Assembly (NCBI GenBank): GCA_005518205.2
Contig: RFFC02000006.1
Span: forward strand, 180,400 to 244,399
DNA: 64,000 nt
DNA from: Hormoscilla sp. GUM202
Lineage (GTDB): Bacteria > Cyanobacteriota > Cyanobacteriia > Cyanobacteriales > Desertifilaceae
Reading direction: 5' to 3'
Both the position numbers and the translations under genes were made by a program. Below, piece by piece: positions 55,930 through 64,000 of the stretch (position 1 is the stretch's first letter; every line of letters begins with the position of its first letter). The notes below the pieces were generated by a model that had not been told where the DNA came from, did no database searches, and saw only the letters and a program-made list of their open reading frames with translations.

Positions 55930-57174
55930 TCAAAGATCTGGCCTCCTCCAGCAGTGCAAAAGACTGGGACGCGCTGCTGGTTTAGGGAACATATCTCGGA
56001 AAGCTGCTTGACGTTCGGCAGGCTTTTCTGGAGTTAAATTCCACAGAGTTTCGTAGAAAAAGAACGACACGCCAGCAAGTCCCTGACTGCGCATAGCTTG
56101 GACTTGCTGCTGAAGAAGTTCAGTCCGAACTGGACGATTTTTAAGACCGGTCAAGATGCCAACAGCGACAGGGATGTGGTTAATGGCGATCTGGACTTCT
56201 GGACGCTTCAACTCCTGGATAAACCGATCGAGATCGTTACGGTACACCTGCAAGATCAATTCCTCCACGAAGCCGCGCCTTTCCCAGTTAAACCAGTCCT
56301 GCAAATAGTTTCTGTAGGCAAAAGCCTGGGGGTTGGGAGACAAAGCAACGATCGCATGAGGCTTTTGCCCTTTTACCGCCGCAAAAACCTGTGCCATCAC
56401 TCCCGTAATTTTATTAGCTCGCCAACGGATCCACTCGGGGTCACTAGGATTATCAGGAGGACGCTGTCCCTGATGTTCCATCTGGTACAGCTGCACCGTG
56501 TAGGGGTCGTAACCCAATTCGACCGGCAACCCAAAGTGGTCGTCCAGTTGAATCCCATCAATATCGTAGTTGGTAACAATTTCCGCGATCAAATCAACGA
56601 TGAACTCCTGCACTTCCGGGTGAAAGGGATTTAGCCACACCCGGTCATGCTTGCCCTCCTTGACAATTTGGCTGCCATCGGACCGTGAAGCGATCCACTC
56701 AGGATGGCGATCGGCCAAATCTGAATCTGCCGGTGCCATGAAACCAAACTCAAACCAGGGAATAACACTCATCCCCAAGGCGTGTCCTTGCTCGACAATT
56801 TCTTCGAGCATATCTCGCCCCCTAAAACCTGGTTCGGGATCGACAGCACGACCGATCGCATTTTCGGCTACAGAACTGGGGTAGAGAGTATAACCCCAGT
56901 TCCAAACCGTGGGGTAAACAGTGTTAAAGTTAAGTCGATCCAGGTTTTGTAAGGCATCGGTGAGCTTGGCCCGTGAAAACAGCACATCGCTGTCGATGTT
57001 CGTCAACCAGACTCCTCGTAACTCCGTTGCCGAATTAGCCGGTTGTCCGGGGATCCTGTGTTCCCCGGGGGCGCTACTCGCACAAAAGGGGGAACACAGG
57101 GCGGCAATTAACAGCGAAAGCATCACCGACAAGCTTAACAGAACCACAAACCACAAGGGGCGCTTAGCATACAT
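55930..57174 (-). CDS. Family-10-like glycosyl hydrolase (GHL10/DUF187)
   Basis: The protein (414 residues from ATG 57174) has one N-terminal hydrophobic signal or anchor (PLWFVVLLSLSVMLSLLIAA) and the GHL10 core: ELRGVWLTNIDSDVLFSRAK, TVYPTVWNWGYTLYPS, SVIPWFEFGFMAP, RVWLNPFHPEVQEFI and YDIDGIQLDDHFGLPVELGY, with candidate catalytic Asp residues. Such enzymes probably act on envelope glycans. TTG 57192 is an alternative start. The C-terminal tail RPSLLHCWRRPDL may extend past the native end. Confidence 0.88.
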   Translation of the reverse strand: MYAKRPLWFVVLLSLSVMLSLLIAALCSPFCASSAPGEHRIPGQPANSATELRGVWLTNIDSDVLFSRAKLTDALQNLDRLNFNTVYPTVWNWGYTLYPSSVAENAIGRAVDPEPGFRGRDMLEEIVEQGHALGMSVIPWFEFGFMAPADSDLADRHPEWIASRSDGSQIVKEGKHDRVWLNPFHPEVQEFIVDLIAEIVTNYDIDGIQLDDHFGLPVELGYDPYTVQLYQMEHQGQRPPDNPSDPEWIRWRANKITGVMAQVFAAVKGQKPHAIVALSPNPQAFAYRNYLQDWFNWERRGFVEELILQVYRNDLDRFIQELKRPEVQIAINHIPVAVGILTGLKNRPVRTELLQQQVQAMRSQGLAGVSFFFYETLWNLTPEKPAERQAAFRDMFPKPAARPSLLHCWRRPDL

Positions 57175-57212
57175 CTGGGCGAAATACTCCAAAGTCCTTT
57201 GATAGACTGATG

Positions 57213-57611
57213 TTAATCTTTGGGCAGCAGTGCCAAAATTTTATTCACGAACTCCTGATGATCCACCACTGGCTTAGAAATGTAGCCATCGGCACCGCTT
57301 TCAGAGAGAAAGCGGTCCTTATCGCCCGACATGGCGAAAGCTGTCACCAGGATAATTGGGATGTTTGCCGTTTGAGGATCTGCCTTCAGCATTTGGGTAA
57401 TCTTGATGCCGTCAACGGATTTGCCCTGGTAAACACTATTAGTCAGAGAAACATCCATTAAAATAATATCAGCTTCACCAGCGGGAACAATTTTCATCAC
57501 CTCATCAACATTTTCGGTATCCTTCACCTCGAAACCGCCTCGCTTGGTGAGAATTTTAGTAAAAACCCGGCGATTAATGATATCGTCCTCCACAATTAAA
57601 ACAGTTGTCAT
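57213..57611 (-). CDS. Receiver-only response regulator
   Basis: The 132-residue, single-domain receiver has the acidic pair VEDD (residues 7-10), phosphorylation site Asp in IILMDVSLTNSVYQG (about 54), Thr in ILVTAFAMSGD (about 90) and Lys in GYISKPVVDHQEF (about 115). No output domain is present, so it acts through protein contact. The insert TNSVYQGKSVDG after the Asp is typical of cyanobacterial two-component phosphorelay receivers. The cognate kinase is not nearby. Confidence 0.93.
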   Translation of the reverse strand: MTTVLIVEDDIINRRVFTKILTKRGGFEVKDTENVDEVMKIVPAGEADIILMDVSLTNSVYQGKSVDGIKITQMLKADPQTANIPIILVTAFAMSGDKDRFLSESGADGYISKPVVDHQEFVNKILALLPKD

Positions 57612-57749
57612 CGCACTTTCCTTTTGGTTTGATTACACAATGGATGTAAAATTATTTGCCTGGGTATGAATAATACTGTAAAACAAACTCGTATCGGATT
57701 GCTCTGGTACGTGCGTGGGTGCCTTAAGCGGGGCAATTGTAAAGCGAGA

Positions 57750-57799
57750 CGGTTGCTCGGACCACTGTTCGGGAGGTAGTCCGACAAGATCGGCAACCG
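57750..57799. other. Structured hairpin upstream of gyrA
   Basis: CGGTTGC (57750-57756) pairs with GCAACCG (57793-57799), and next to it TCGGAC pairs with GTCCGA (57757-57762 and 57779-57784), leaving an asymmetric internal loop. It lies in the 424-bp gap between the response regulator and gyrA. It may be part of either 5' region or an RNA. No gene is supported in this gap. Confidence 0.35.
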
Positions 57800-58035
57800 A
57801 CAGGTAGATAACTGGTGATTGCCGACCAGTGTCACGAGATCCTGTATGAGAAGATAGTATCTCATGCTTATCGGACGCCAGAGGCGATCGCCATAGGTCC
57901 GGTCAGGTCAGGAGGTTCCGGGCGACGTTCCCTCGTAGAGAAAGCATCTTTCATCTATAAGGAGCGCCCTCGCGAAGAGTATATAACTGACAACAGAGCG
58001 TTATTTTAGATTCAGGGATTAAAGAACTTAAACTC

Positions 58036-60639
58036 ATGGCTAAACAGTTGAACCTTTTCACGACAGGACAGGTAATCGCCACAGATCTGCACACCGAGAT
58101 GCAGCGGTCATATCTTGAATATGCCATGAGTGTAATCGTTGGACGAGCGCTGCCAGATATCCGGGATGGGTTGAAACCAGTTCATCGGCGGATTTTGTAC
58201 GCCATGCACGAACTGGGTTTGACTCCGGATAAACCTTACCGTAAGTGTGCTCGCGTGGTGGGAGATGTTTTGGGAAAATATCATCCCCACGGGGACCAAG
58301 CAGTTTATGACGCCCTGGTGCGGATGGTGCAGGACTTTTCTTGCCGCTATCCCTTGTTAGCCGGTCATGGGAACTTTGGCTCGGTGGACAATGACCCACC
58401 AGCGGCGATGCGCTATACGGAAACTCGCTTGGCACCGATTGGCAACGAGGCGTTGCTATCAGAAATTAGCTCCGACACGGTTGACTTCACAGATAACTTC
58501 GATAACTCTCAAGCTGAACCTGTAGTATTGCCTGCCCAGTTGCCAGTGTTGTTGCTCAATGGCTGTTCTGGGATTGCAGTCGGGATGGCGACTAATATTC
58601 CTCCTCATAACTTAGGGGAGGTAGTAAATGGTCTGATTGCTCTGATTGACAATCCAGAAATATCTGACGAGAAGCTTTTTGCTAAGATTTCTGGACCAGA
58701 CTTTCCCACAGGTGGTGAGATTATGGGAACGGAAGGGATAAAAAGCGCCTATACCACAGGTAAAGGCAGTATCATAGTGCGGGGAGTGGCGTCTCTGGAG
58801 CAGATTAAATCGGGAAGTCGCGGGCGGAGAGTGCGCGATTGCATTGTGGTGACGGAATTGCCCTATCAGGTGAATAAAGCGGCCTGGATTGAGAAAATTG
58901 CTGATTTGGTAAATACTGGCAAGATTGAGGGGATCTCTAACGTGCGGGATGAAAGCGATCGCACGGGCATGCGAGTGGTGATTGAACTGAAACGGGAGGC
59001 TAACCCCAAAGCTATATTGGAATTACTCTACAAACTAACGCCGCTGCAAAGCACTTTTGGCGCGATCATGCTGGCATTGGTAGAAGGACAACCCCGCCAG
59101 TTGACGCTGCGGCAGATGTTGCAGGAGTTTTTGGATTTCCGGTTATCAACTCTCAAGAGGCAATACTCCCACGAACTCCAAGAAACGACAAACAGACTGC
59201 ACTTGGTCGAAGGGTTACTGGGGGCTCTCCGTCAACTAGATGCGGTGCTCGACATTCTCAGAAATGCCCCAGATGGCACCACGGCTAAAGCTATGCTGCA
59301 CGAACAACTCCAGTTTAGCGCTCGGCAATCAGAGGCGATTTTAGGAATGCCGATGCGACGCTTGACTGGTTTAGAGCGGAATAAATTGCAGGAGGACTTT
59401 GCACTACTGAGCGATCGCATACAGGAGTTACAGAGGTTGCTCGGCGAGAAGCACCACCTGATGTTGTCCCTGAAAAAAGAATTGCAATCGCTCAAACGCA
59501 AGTATGGTAACCCGCGTCGGACTAAGATTGTCCATCCTCATAAGGCGCAGGACAATGACCCCAAACAGCTGTCCAGACAGAAATTATCCCCAACCAAGCA
59601 GAATTCCCCAACCAAGCAGAATTCCCCAACCAGGCAGAATTCCCCCTCGACAAGAACAACTCAAAAAGAGACCATCGCCAAAAAAACCACGTCCGATAGG
59701 GTCGAAACAATGGTTGAATTTACCTATCGGGGGTCTGTGCGGCGAACTAGACCTCAGCCGAATCCAACTCCAGACAATCAAGGGGAAAAGGGCGATTATC
59801 ACGGTTATGCTCTCAAGCCTGTTGATGACTTTACCACACAAACTCAACTTACTCACACTAAGGCCGATGTCTTGGTATTCACCAATGATGGCAAAGCCTA
59901 TGCGATTAAGGTGGCACATATTCCCCTAGAGTCTCGGGGCACCTCACTGATCGGCTTGCTACCCCAGCATTCTCTCCAGCGGAACACAGAGATTGTCGCC
60001 CAGTTTATCCTCTCTGATTATCAGGCTGACCGCCAGATAGTCACGCTTACCAAGACTGGACGCATGAAACGCTTACCTCTGTCAGAATTTGCTAACATCA
60101 AGAGCCGGGGTCTTAGTACTGTTAAGTTTAAGGACAATGATGACCAGTTGCTGTCTGCTAACCTGACCCAAGCCGGCGAACATCTGCTGCTAGCTACTAG
60201 CGGGGGGCGTATCCTGCGGCTGGAGGTTAACGATTGGCAGCTGCCGATTCTGGGTCGCACGGCTGTTGGCTATCAAGCAATACACCTACAGAGGCAAGAT
60301 CAACTGGTAGACTGCGCCTCAGTTCGTGTGAAAGATAGTTTCTTGGTAGTTACTCGGCAGGGGTATGCTAAACGCATGTTGGTTAATCTGCTGCCACCAC
60401 CATCTCCCCGGGGGGACATTGGCTCAAAGGCCCTACAATTTACCAATACTACAGATGTACTGGCAGCAATAACGCCCGTACATGAAGACTCTTTGGCGAT
60501 CTTGCTTACCAATACCGAGCGACTTTGGCAGATCCCCACGGCCTCTATTGGCTTCTGGAATACAGATGGTCCGGGCTCACGTCTCCTTCAACTTCACCCC
60601 GACGAACTTATTACCACTGTATTATCCATTCGTCTTTAG
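58036..60639 (+). CDS. gyrA: DNA gyrase / topoisomerase IV subunit A
   Basis: GyrA cuts and reseals DNA in the supercoiling reaction. The 867-residue protein has the active-site Tyr in [14 protein letters not shown] (about residue 127), the winged-helix region [20 protein letters not shown] and the coiled-coil tower. Its C-terminal beta-pinwheel runs from about residue 600. No canonical GyrA box (QRRGGKG) is seen; [16 protein letters not shown] [12 protein letters not shown] stands in its place, so gyrase versus topo IV is not certain. Low-complexity repeats (SPTKQN three to four times, from 18-bp DNA repeats at 59590-59645) sit between the domains. Confidence 0.92.
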   Translation: MAKQLNLFTTGQVIATDLHTEMQRSYLEYAMSVIVGRALPDIRDGLKPVHRRILYAMHELGLTPDKPYRKCARVVGDVLGKYHPHGDQAVYDALVRMVQDFSCRYPLLAGHGNFGSVDNDPPAAMRYTETRLAPIGNEALLSEISSDTVDFTDNFDNSQAEPVVLPAQLPVLLLNGCSGIAVGMATNIPPHNLGEVVNGLIALIDNPEISDEKLFAKISGPDFPTGGEIMGTEGIKSAYTTGKGSIIVRGVASLEQIKSGSRGRRVRDCIVVTELPYQVNKAAWIEKIADLVNTGKIEGISNVRDESDRTGMRVVIELKREANPKAILELLYKLTPLQSTFGAIMLALVEGQPRQLTLRQMLQEFLDFRLSTLKRQYSHELQETTNRLHLVEGLLGALRQLDAVLDILRNAPDGTTAKAMLHEQLQFSARQSEAILGMPMRRLTGLERNKLQEDFALLSDRIQELQRLLGEKHHLMLSLKKELQSLKRKYGNPRRTKIVHPHKAQDNDPKQLSRQKLSPTKQNSPTKQNSPTRQNSPSTRTTQKETIAKKTTSDRVETMVEFTYRGSVRRTRPQPNPTPDNQGEKGDYHGYALKPVDDFTTQTQLTHTKADVLVFTNDGKAYAIKVAHIPLESRGTSLIGLLPQHSLQRNTEIVAQFILSDYQADRQIVTLTKTGRMKRLPLSEFANIKSRGLSTVKFKDNDDQLLSANLTQAGEHLLLATSGGRILRLEVNDWQLPILGRTAVGYQAIHLQRQDQLVDCASVRVKDSFLVVTRQGYAKRMLVNLLPPPSPRGDIGSKALQFTNTTDVLAAITPVHEDSLAILLTNTERLWQIPTASIGFWNTDGPGSRLLQLHPDELITTVLSIRL

Positions 60640-60826
60640 TGACTGGCCATCTCTGTTGGAACGTTGTCACTGGTCAGTCGGCCTGGTCCGCGCTCCCTGG
60701 TGGGCCTGGTCCGCGCTCGCCAGCGAGCGCCCTTTCCGATCGGGGCACGCGATCGGGATAATAATTTGTTACAATTTAGTTACATTAGTTAATGTACAGC
60801 TCATATTACACCAGGAGTAACCTCCC

Positions 60827-60994
60827 ATGGAAGATAACCAAAATCCCCCTACCCCTACCCTTGACCCCGCAGAACGGAACGCTTGGAAGTTTGGCTTTAC
60901 CCCTCAAGCCGAAATCTGGAACGGTCGCTTTGCCATGATTGGCTTTTTCGTTACCTTCCTCAGCATCATCCTATCCTCCAACTCTTTGCTATAG
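60827..60994 (+). CDS. High-light-inducible protein (CAB/ELIP/HLIP family)
   Basis: A 55-residue single-helix thylakoid protein that binds chlorophyll and carotenoid during stress and PSII assembly. It has the chlorophyll-binding motif AEIWNGRFAMIGFF (Glu, Asn and Arg of ExxNGRxAM) in one hydrophobic helix. ATG 60827 has AGGAG at 60813-60817. It lies 190 bp after gyrA and before the shared terminator with rpoD. Confidence 0.93.
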   Translation: MEDNQNPPTPTLDPAERNAWKFGFTPQAEIWNGRFAMIGFFVTFLSIILSSNSLL

Positions 60995-61113
60995 CCATTA
61001 CAGCATCTGCGTTTTTTGTCAAGTGATTGGAACAAATTTTAACAAAACTTTAATTCACAAGACATCTGGTTGCCATAACAGCAGTCTTGGTTAATCGCCG
61101 GTGAATCCGGGAA

Positions 61114-61169
61114 ATCAAAACCGGTAGGACGATCGGGGCAGCAAGCCCCGATCGTCCTACCGGTTTGAT
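61114..61169. terminator. Strong bidirectional hairpin between HLIP gene and rpoD
   Basis: ATCAAAACCGGTAGGACGAT followed by CGGGGC pairs with GCCCCG and the complementary arm, a stem of about 25 bp with one bulge and the loop AGCAA. AAAA/TTT runs flank the top of the stem. It separates two convergent genes. Confidence 0.85.
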
Positions 61170-61188
61170 GACTGAGAGGTTATGCAAT

Positions 61189-62319
61189 TTAGCGGATGTA
61201 TTCTTTGAGAACGCTGTTACGGTTGGGATGGCGCAACTTACGCAGGGCCTTGGCCTCGATTTGACGAATCCGTTCTCGCGTCACGTTAAAGATTTGACCA
61301 ATTTCCTCTAAGGTCTTCATGCGTCCATCATCCAATCCGTAGCGCAGGCGCAAGACATCCCGTTCCCGGGGGCTGAGGGTATCTAGAACCCCTTCCAGGT
61401 CTTCCCGCAAGAGACTTTTAGATACTTGATCTTCTGGCGTTTCACCATCAGATTCAATAAAATCCCCCAACCGGGAGTCTTCCTCTTTACCGATCGGGGT
61501 TTCTAGGGAAATCGGCAGCTGGGCCGATTTGGCTATGAATCGCAGCTTTTCGATCGTCATTTCCATCCGTTCGGCGATTTCTTCCTCCGTGGGTTTGCGA
61601 CTTAGTTCCTGAGACAACAGTTTTGTGGTTTTTTTGATCCGAGAGATCGTTTCGTACAGATGGACTGGCAGGCGTATAGTCCGAGATTGATCTGCGATCG
61701 CCCGGGTGATCGCCTGACGGATCCACCAAGTCGCGTAGGTGGAAAACTTATAGCCCTTTTCATGGTCAAATTTTTCCGCTGCTCGTATCAAACCCAGACT
61801 TCCTTCTTGAATTAGGTCTTGGAAGGACAGTCCCCGATTCATATATTTTTTCGCGATCGACACCACTAGACGCAGGTTGGACTGTACCATTTTCTCCTTT
61901 GCCCGCCTGCCCACATGCAGGCGATGGCGAAACGCTGGCAAGGCCATACTTACAGCTTCTGCCCACTCTCCATCCCTTGGGCAACGATCTAGCTGCATCT
62001 CCAGTCCCTCTCGGATCCGCTCTAATTCCAGCAAGTCCGCTATTTTGCGTGCCAGTTCTATCTCTTCGTCTGCTCGCAGTAGGCGGATCCGACCAATCTC
62101 TTGCAGGTACAGGCGGATTGAATCCTCCGTATATTGCTTCTTCTTTGCCGCCTGGGTCGTCGTCGTCTTTCGACGACCCGCGCGTTTGCCTGATTTTCCG
62201 TCTATTCCCTCATGCCCTGCATCTAGATAATCATATTGACGGTCTTCTGAATCTAGTAAATCGATGGGTCCCAGATCAGGCGAATCGATGGTTTGGAGTA
62301 GGTTGTTTGCCTGGGTCAT
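61189..62319 (-). CDS. rpoD: Primary RNA polymerase sigma factor, RpoD/SigA
   Basis: The principal group 1 sigma factor. The 376-residue protein (ATG 62319, [17 protein letters not shown]) has region 1.2 ([20 protein letters not shown]), region 2 ([40 protein letters not shown]), region 3 and the region 4 HTH ([20 protein letters not shown]). It has the Lys-rich leader [20 protein letters not shown] before region 1.2, as in cyanobacterial SigA. The longer frame to 62385 is not needed. Confidence 0.95.
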   Translation of the reverse strand: MTQANNLLQTIDSPDLGPIDLLDSEDRQYDYLDAGHEGIDGKSGKRAGRRKTTTTQAAKKKQYTEDSIRLYLQEIGRIRLLRADEEIELARKIADLLELERIREGLEMQLDRCPRDGEWAEAVSMALPAFRHRLHVGRRAKEKMVQSNLRLVVSIAKKYMNRGLSFQDLIQEGSLGLIRAAEKFDHEKGYKFSTYATWWIRQAITRAIADQSRTIRLPVHLYETISRIKKTTKLLSQELSRKPTEEEIAERMEMTIEKLRFIAKSAQLPISLETPIGKEEDSRLGDFIESDGETPEDQVSKSLLREDLEGVLDTLSPRERDVLRLRYGLDDGRMKTLEEIGQIFNVTRERIRQIEAKALRKLRHPNRNSVLKEYIR

Positions 62320-63210
62320 GCCGCGTTCCTCATGCTCCTTATATTGAAGAATACATTTTTTCTGTGAAAGTTGTCCTTGACGCAAAATACAGCAAGTCCG
62401 CCAGAGATTTTTCTTGTTTACAATCCCTGAACATACTGTCTTTTGCTACTGTTTACTGCTTCCCAATTAAGACCTACATTGGGTAGAAGCACCTGGTTTT
62501 ACCTGATTGGATCTTTGGGAAATCTTTTGGATCTTTTCGGGGAGCGTCTCAAGGCAGGTATTTGCGAATAGCAACTTGCTAATTGCGAATTGAGAATGGA
62601 AACTGGATCGATTCTCAATTTTCCATTCTCAAATTACAAATCTGAGATGCACCCGATTTTCGCCGTAATTGCACTTTCTGGCCGATCGGAGGGTTTCAAT
62701 CAGATTTTCCCAAGTCGCTTCCCGGCGACGTCATGGTCCGTGGTTACGTCATGGTACGTGGTCACTTATCACTTATCATCCCGTCCGAAGTGCAACGCAG
62801 TTTTTCTTTGCTATTGTTGTGGTCAGTAGTCATTGGCCAACTAACAACTAACAACTACTCAATTGAGCGATATACCCTCATCCACCTGTAAGTATGGTGA
62901 TGAGGCTGCTCACTTTCATCGGTTTTGTCGTTGCCTTGCGTCATGCCCTCACCCATGCTAACACCTAATTCCTAAGTTGACCTAGTTGCTCTTTGTAAAT
63001 ATTTGTTAAGTTTAGTTACAGCAGTTACCATAGCTACTAGGTAACCCAAGTTGCTACCTACAGAACCTCAAACCCAAATTAGCCAAAATTAGCCAAAATC
63101 GCCTTGTACTTTACCCCAAAATGGCATTATTACGGATATATTTGCCCAAAATGGCTGTCTGAGAGGTCGAAAATTTATAGGTAGCAACTTGAGTTACTAG
63201 GTAAATTAAT

Positions 63211-63402
63211 CTAGCTGCCAGAGCCGATAGCGCTACGCTGGGGGCGCAGCCATTCGACCGTAACAAATTGATAGCCTTTGCCCCACAGCTGGGGAATTAG
63301 CTGGGCCGTGGTGGCGGCGACATCTTGTCCGCCCCAGGGACCGTCGTGGGGCACAATCAAGGAGCCATTTTGGAATTGTCGCAGCACTCGCTCTACCACC
63401 AC
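63211..63402 (-). pseudogene. Polysaccharide deacetylase C-terminal fragment
   Basis: The frame reads RVLRQFQNGSLIVPHDGPWG then QDVAATTAQLIPQLWGKGYQ, the end of a NodB-type polysaccharide deacetylase (motif with His-Asp near the C terminus, ...GYQFVTV). Only about 60 residues remain. Upstream sequence is a repeat. 62386-63210 has no gene; direct repeats GAGCGCCTCC-like and TGGTACGTGG are present. Confidence 0.6.
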
Positions 63403-63515
63403 AGGGGCCCCTTTCAGGGGTATGTTAAAAACATTTCCGCGTAGAGCTGCTAAAATTTTTGGGTAATTCCCTGATTTTAAGCAAGATTAGGTATGGAGCC
63501 TTGTCCGACTGCATC

Positions 63516-63549
63516 CCGCGTTCCCTGGCTCCCGCCAGGGAACGAGGCG
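63516..63549. repeat. REP-type palindrome (CGTTCCCTGGCTCCC)
   Basis: GCGTTCCCTGGCTCCCGCCA followed by GGGAACGAGGCG is a member of the GTTCCC palindrome family. A damaged second member lies at 63691-63735 (CCTTCCCAGGCAGCGC ... CAGCCAGGGAACGAGG). Confidence 0.6.
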
Positions 63550-63842
63550 AAGGAGTGTCATCTGGAACATGCCGCATTTGAGCAAGCCGCAAGCGGTAGT
63601 ACTGGCCATGTGGAGCTTTGGGATTGCGATGACACATTTTTGCCGTTGCACATTGAGGGGATGATAGCAGTCAAGGGTTGAAAATTGCCCTTCCCAGGCA
63701 GCGCATCCCGCAGAGGAGAGCAGCCAGGGAACGAGGAAAATTGAAAATTGAAAAGCCTTCAGACATCCATCTCTGGCTATTTATGACTATTTCAATTGAC
63801 CATTGACAATTAACAACCCTTATCATCCCGTCGTTGTGCAGT

Positions 63843-64000
63843 CCAGAGATTGCCCTTTTTTTATCGAAAGCACCAGTGGCACCACCGCAGGGCGAACCCG
63901 AATCTTAAACAGCATTTTGGGCCAGCTCCTCATCACGGAGAAGCAAGCGACTTATTTTGATGTGAGAGCCTATAGCCAGTGGAGTCCCTATCTGGAAAAA
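63843..64000 (+). pseudogene. ISKra4 transposase fragment, copy 3, running off the window
   Basis: Plus-strand sequence matches copy 2 from the ORF1/ORF2 overlap onward: PEIALFLSK with the T TTT TTA heptamer at 63857-63863, then GTTAGRTRILNSILGQLLIT and ATYFDVRAYSQWSPYLEK. The 5' part of ORF1 and the left end are missing at 63842. The 3' part continues outside the window, so completeness downstream cannot be judged. Confidence 0.85.

Noticed and set aside
59504..59929. 141-codon frame within gyrA
   Set aside because: Same-strand shadow generated by the repeat-rich linker of gyrA.

Overview
The window is a chromosomal segment of a filamentous-type, phylloquinone-making, oxygenic cyanobacterium. 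Evidence: psbV, psbEFLJ with ycf48 and rubredoxin, ndhCKJ, menB, a high-light-inducible protein, gas vesicle genes, vipp1, and very frequent HIP1 sites (GCGATCGC). No species can be named from the sequence. Housekeeping genes are intact, while the accessory DNA between them is full of transposons, MITEs, palindromic repeats, group II introns and broken genes.

Layout. 1-2.5 kb: ribosomal stalk operon rplK-rplA-rplJ-rplL with an L10-type leader and attenuator. 2.5-4.3 kb: a small MITE and a complete IS630 element. 4.3-6.6 kb: decaying gas vesicle genes gvpF (frameshift), gvpG (nonsense) and intact gvpK. 6.7-13.2 kb: tnpB remnant, menB, a broken SPOR-like gene, and a pspA/vipp1 paralogue split by an IS607 element that itself carries a MITE. 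13.3-18.98 kb: vipp1, thioredoxin, aminotransferase, prepilin peptidase pilD and accD. 19-20 kb: ORF-less group II intron. 20.5-22 kb: psbV and rhomboid protease, then a 209-bp satellite. 22.7-23.7 kb: a sugar aminotransferase gene cut by an IS630-derived MITE. 23.8-26.6 kb: small hypotheticals and toxin-antitoxin genes (mntA with broken hepT; a RelE/ParE-like toxin). 26.7-29.9 kb: an AT-rich cluster with a truncated E1/ThiF-like adenylyltransferase, a tandem RING-like zinc protein and several very small genes. 30-32.7 kb: two nested ISKra4-type transposons. 33-38.2 kb: repeats and gene remnants, a second full-size group II intron and a nucleotidyltransferase gene.

38.4-46.5 kb is the densest photosynthetic and bioenergetic block: cysH, rub-ycf48-psbEFLJ, trpD2-like, a methyltransferase and ndhCKJ. 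46.5-52.6 kb encodes envelope proteins and a putative phospho-signalling module: a Ser/Thr kinase fused to an RDD membrane domain plus a second RDD protein, divergent from an FHA-zinc-ribbon protein and an FHA domain fused to a flavoprotein. 53.4-55.9 kb: a TPR gene interrupted by an intact ISKra4 element. 55.9-62.3 kb: GHL10 hydrolase, a receiver-only response regulator, gyrA, a HLIP gene and rpoD/sigA. The window ends in a deacetylase fragment and a third ISKra4 copy.

The main original observations are: a conserved U UUU UUA slippery heptamer in all three ISKra4 copies; three insertions (MITE in degT, ISKra4 in the TPR gene, IS607 in pspA) whose removal rejoins the host gene; a new-looking MITE family with GGGTGTGGTC ends and 8-9 bp target duplications; three related ORF-less group II introns; a palindrome family with one copy between rplJ and rplL; and two candidate little-described systems, the E1/RING-like cluster and the kinase/FHA/flavoprotein cluster.
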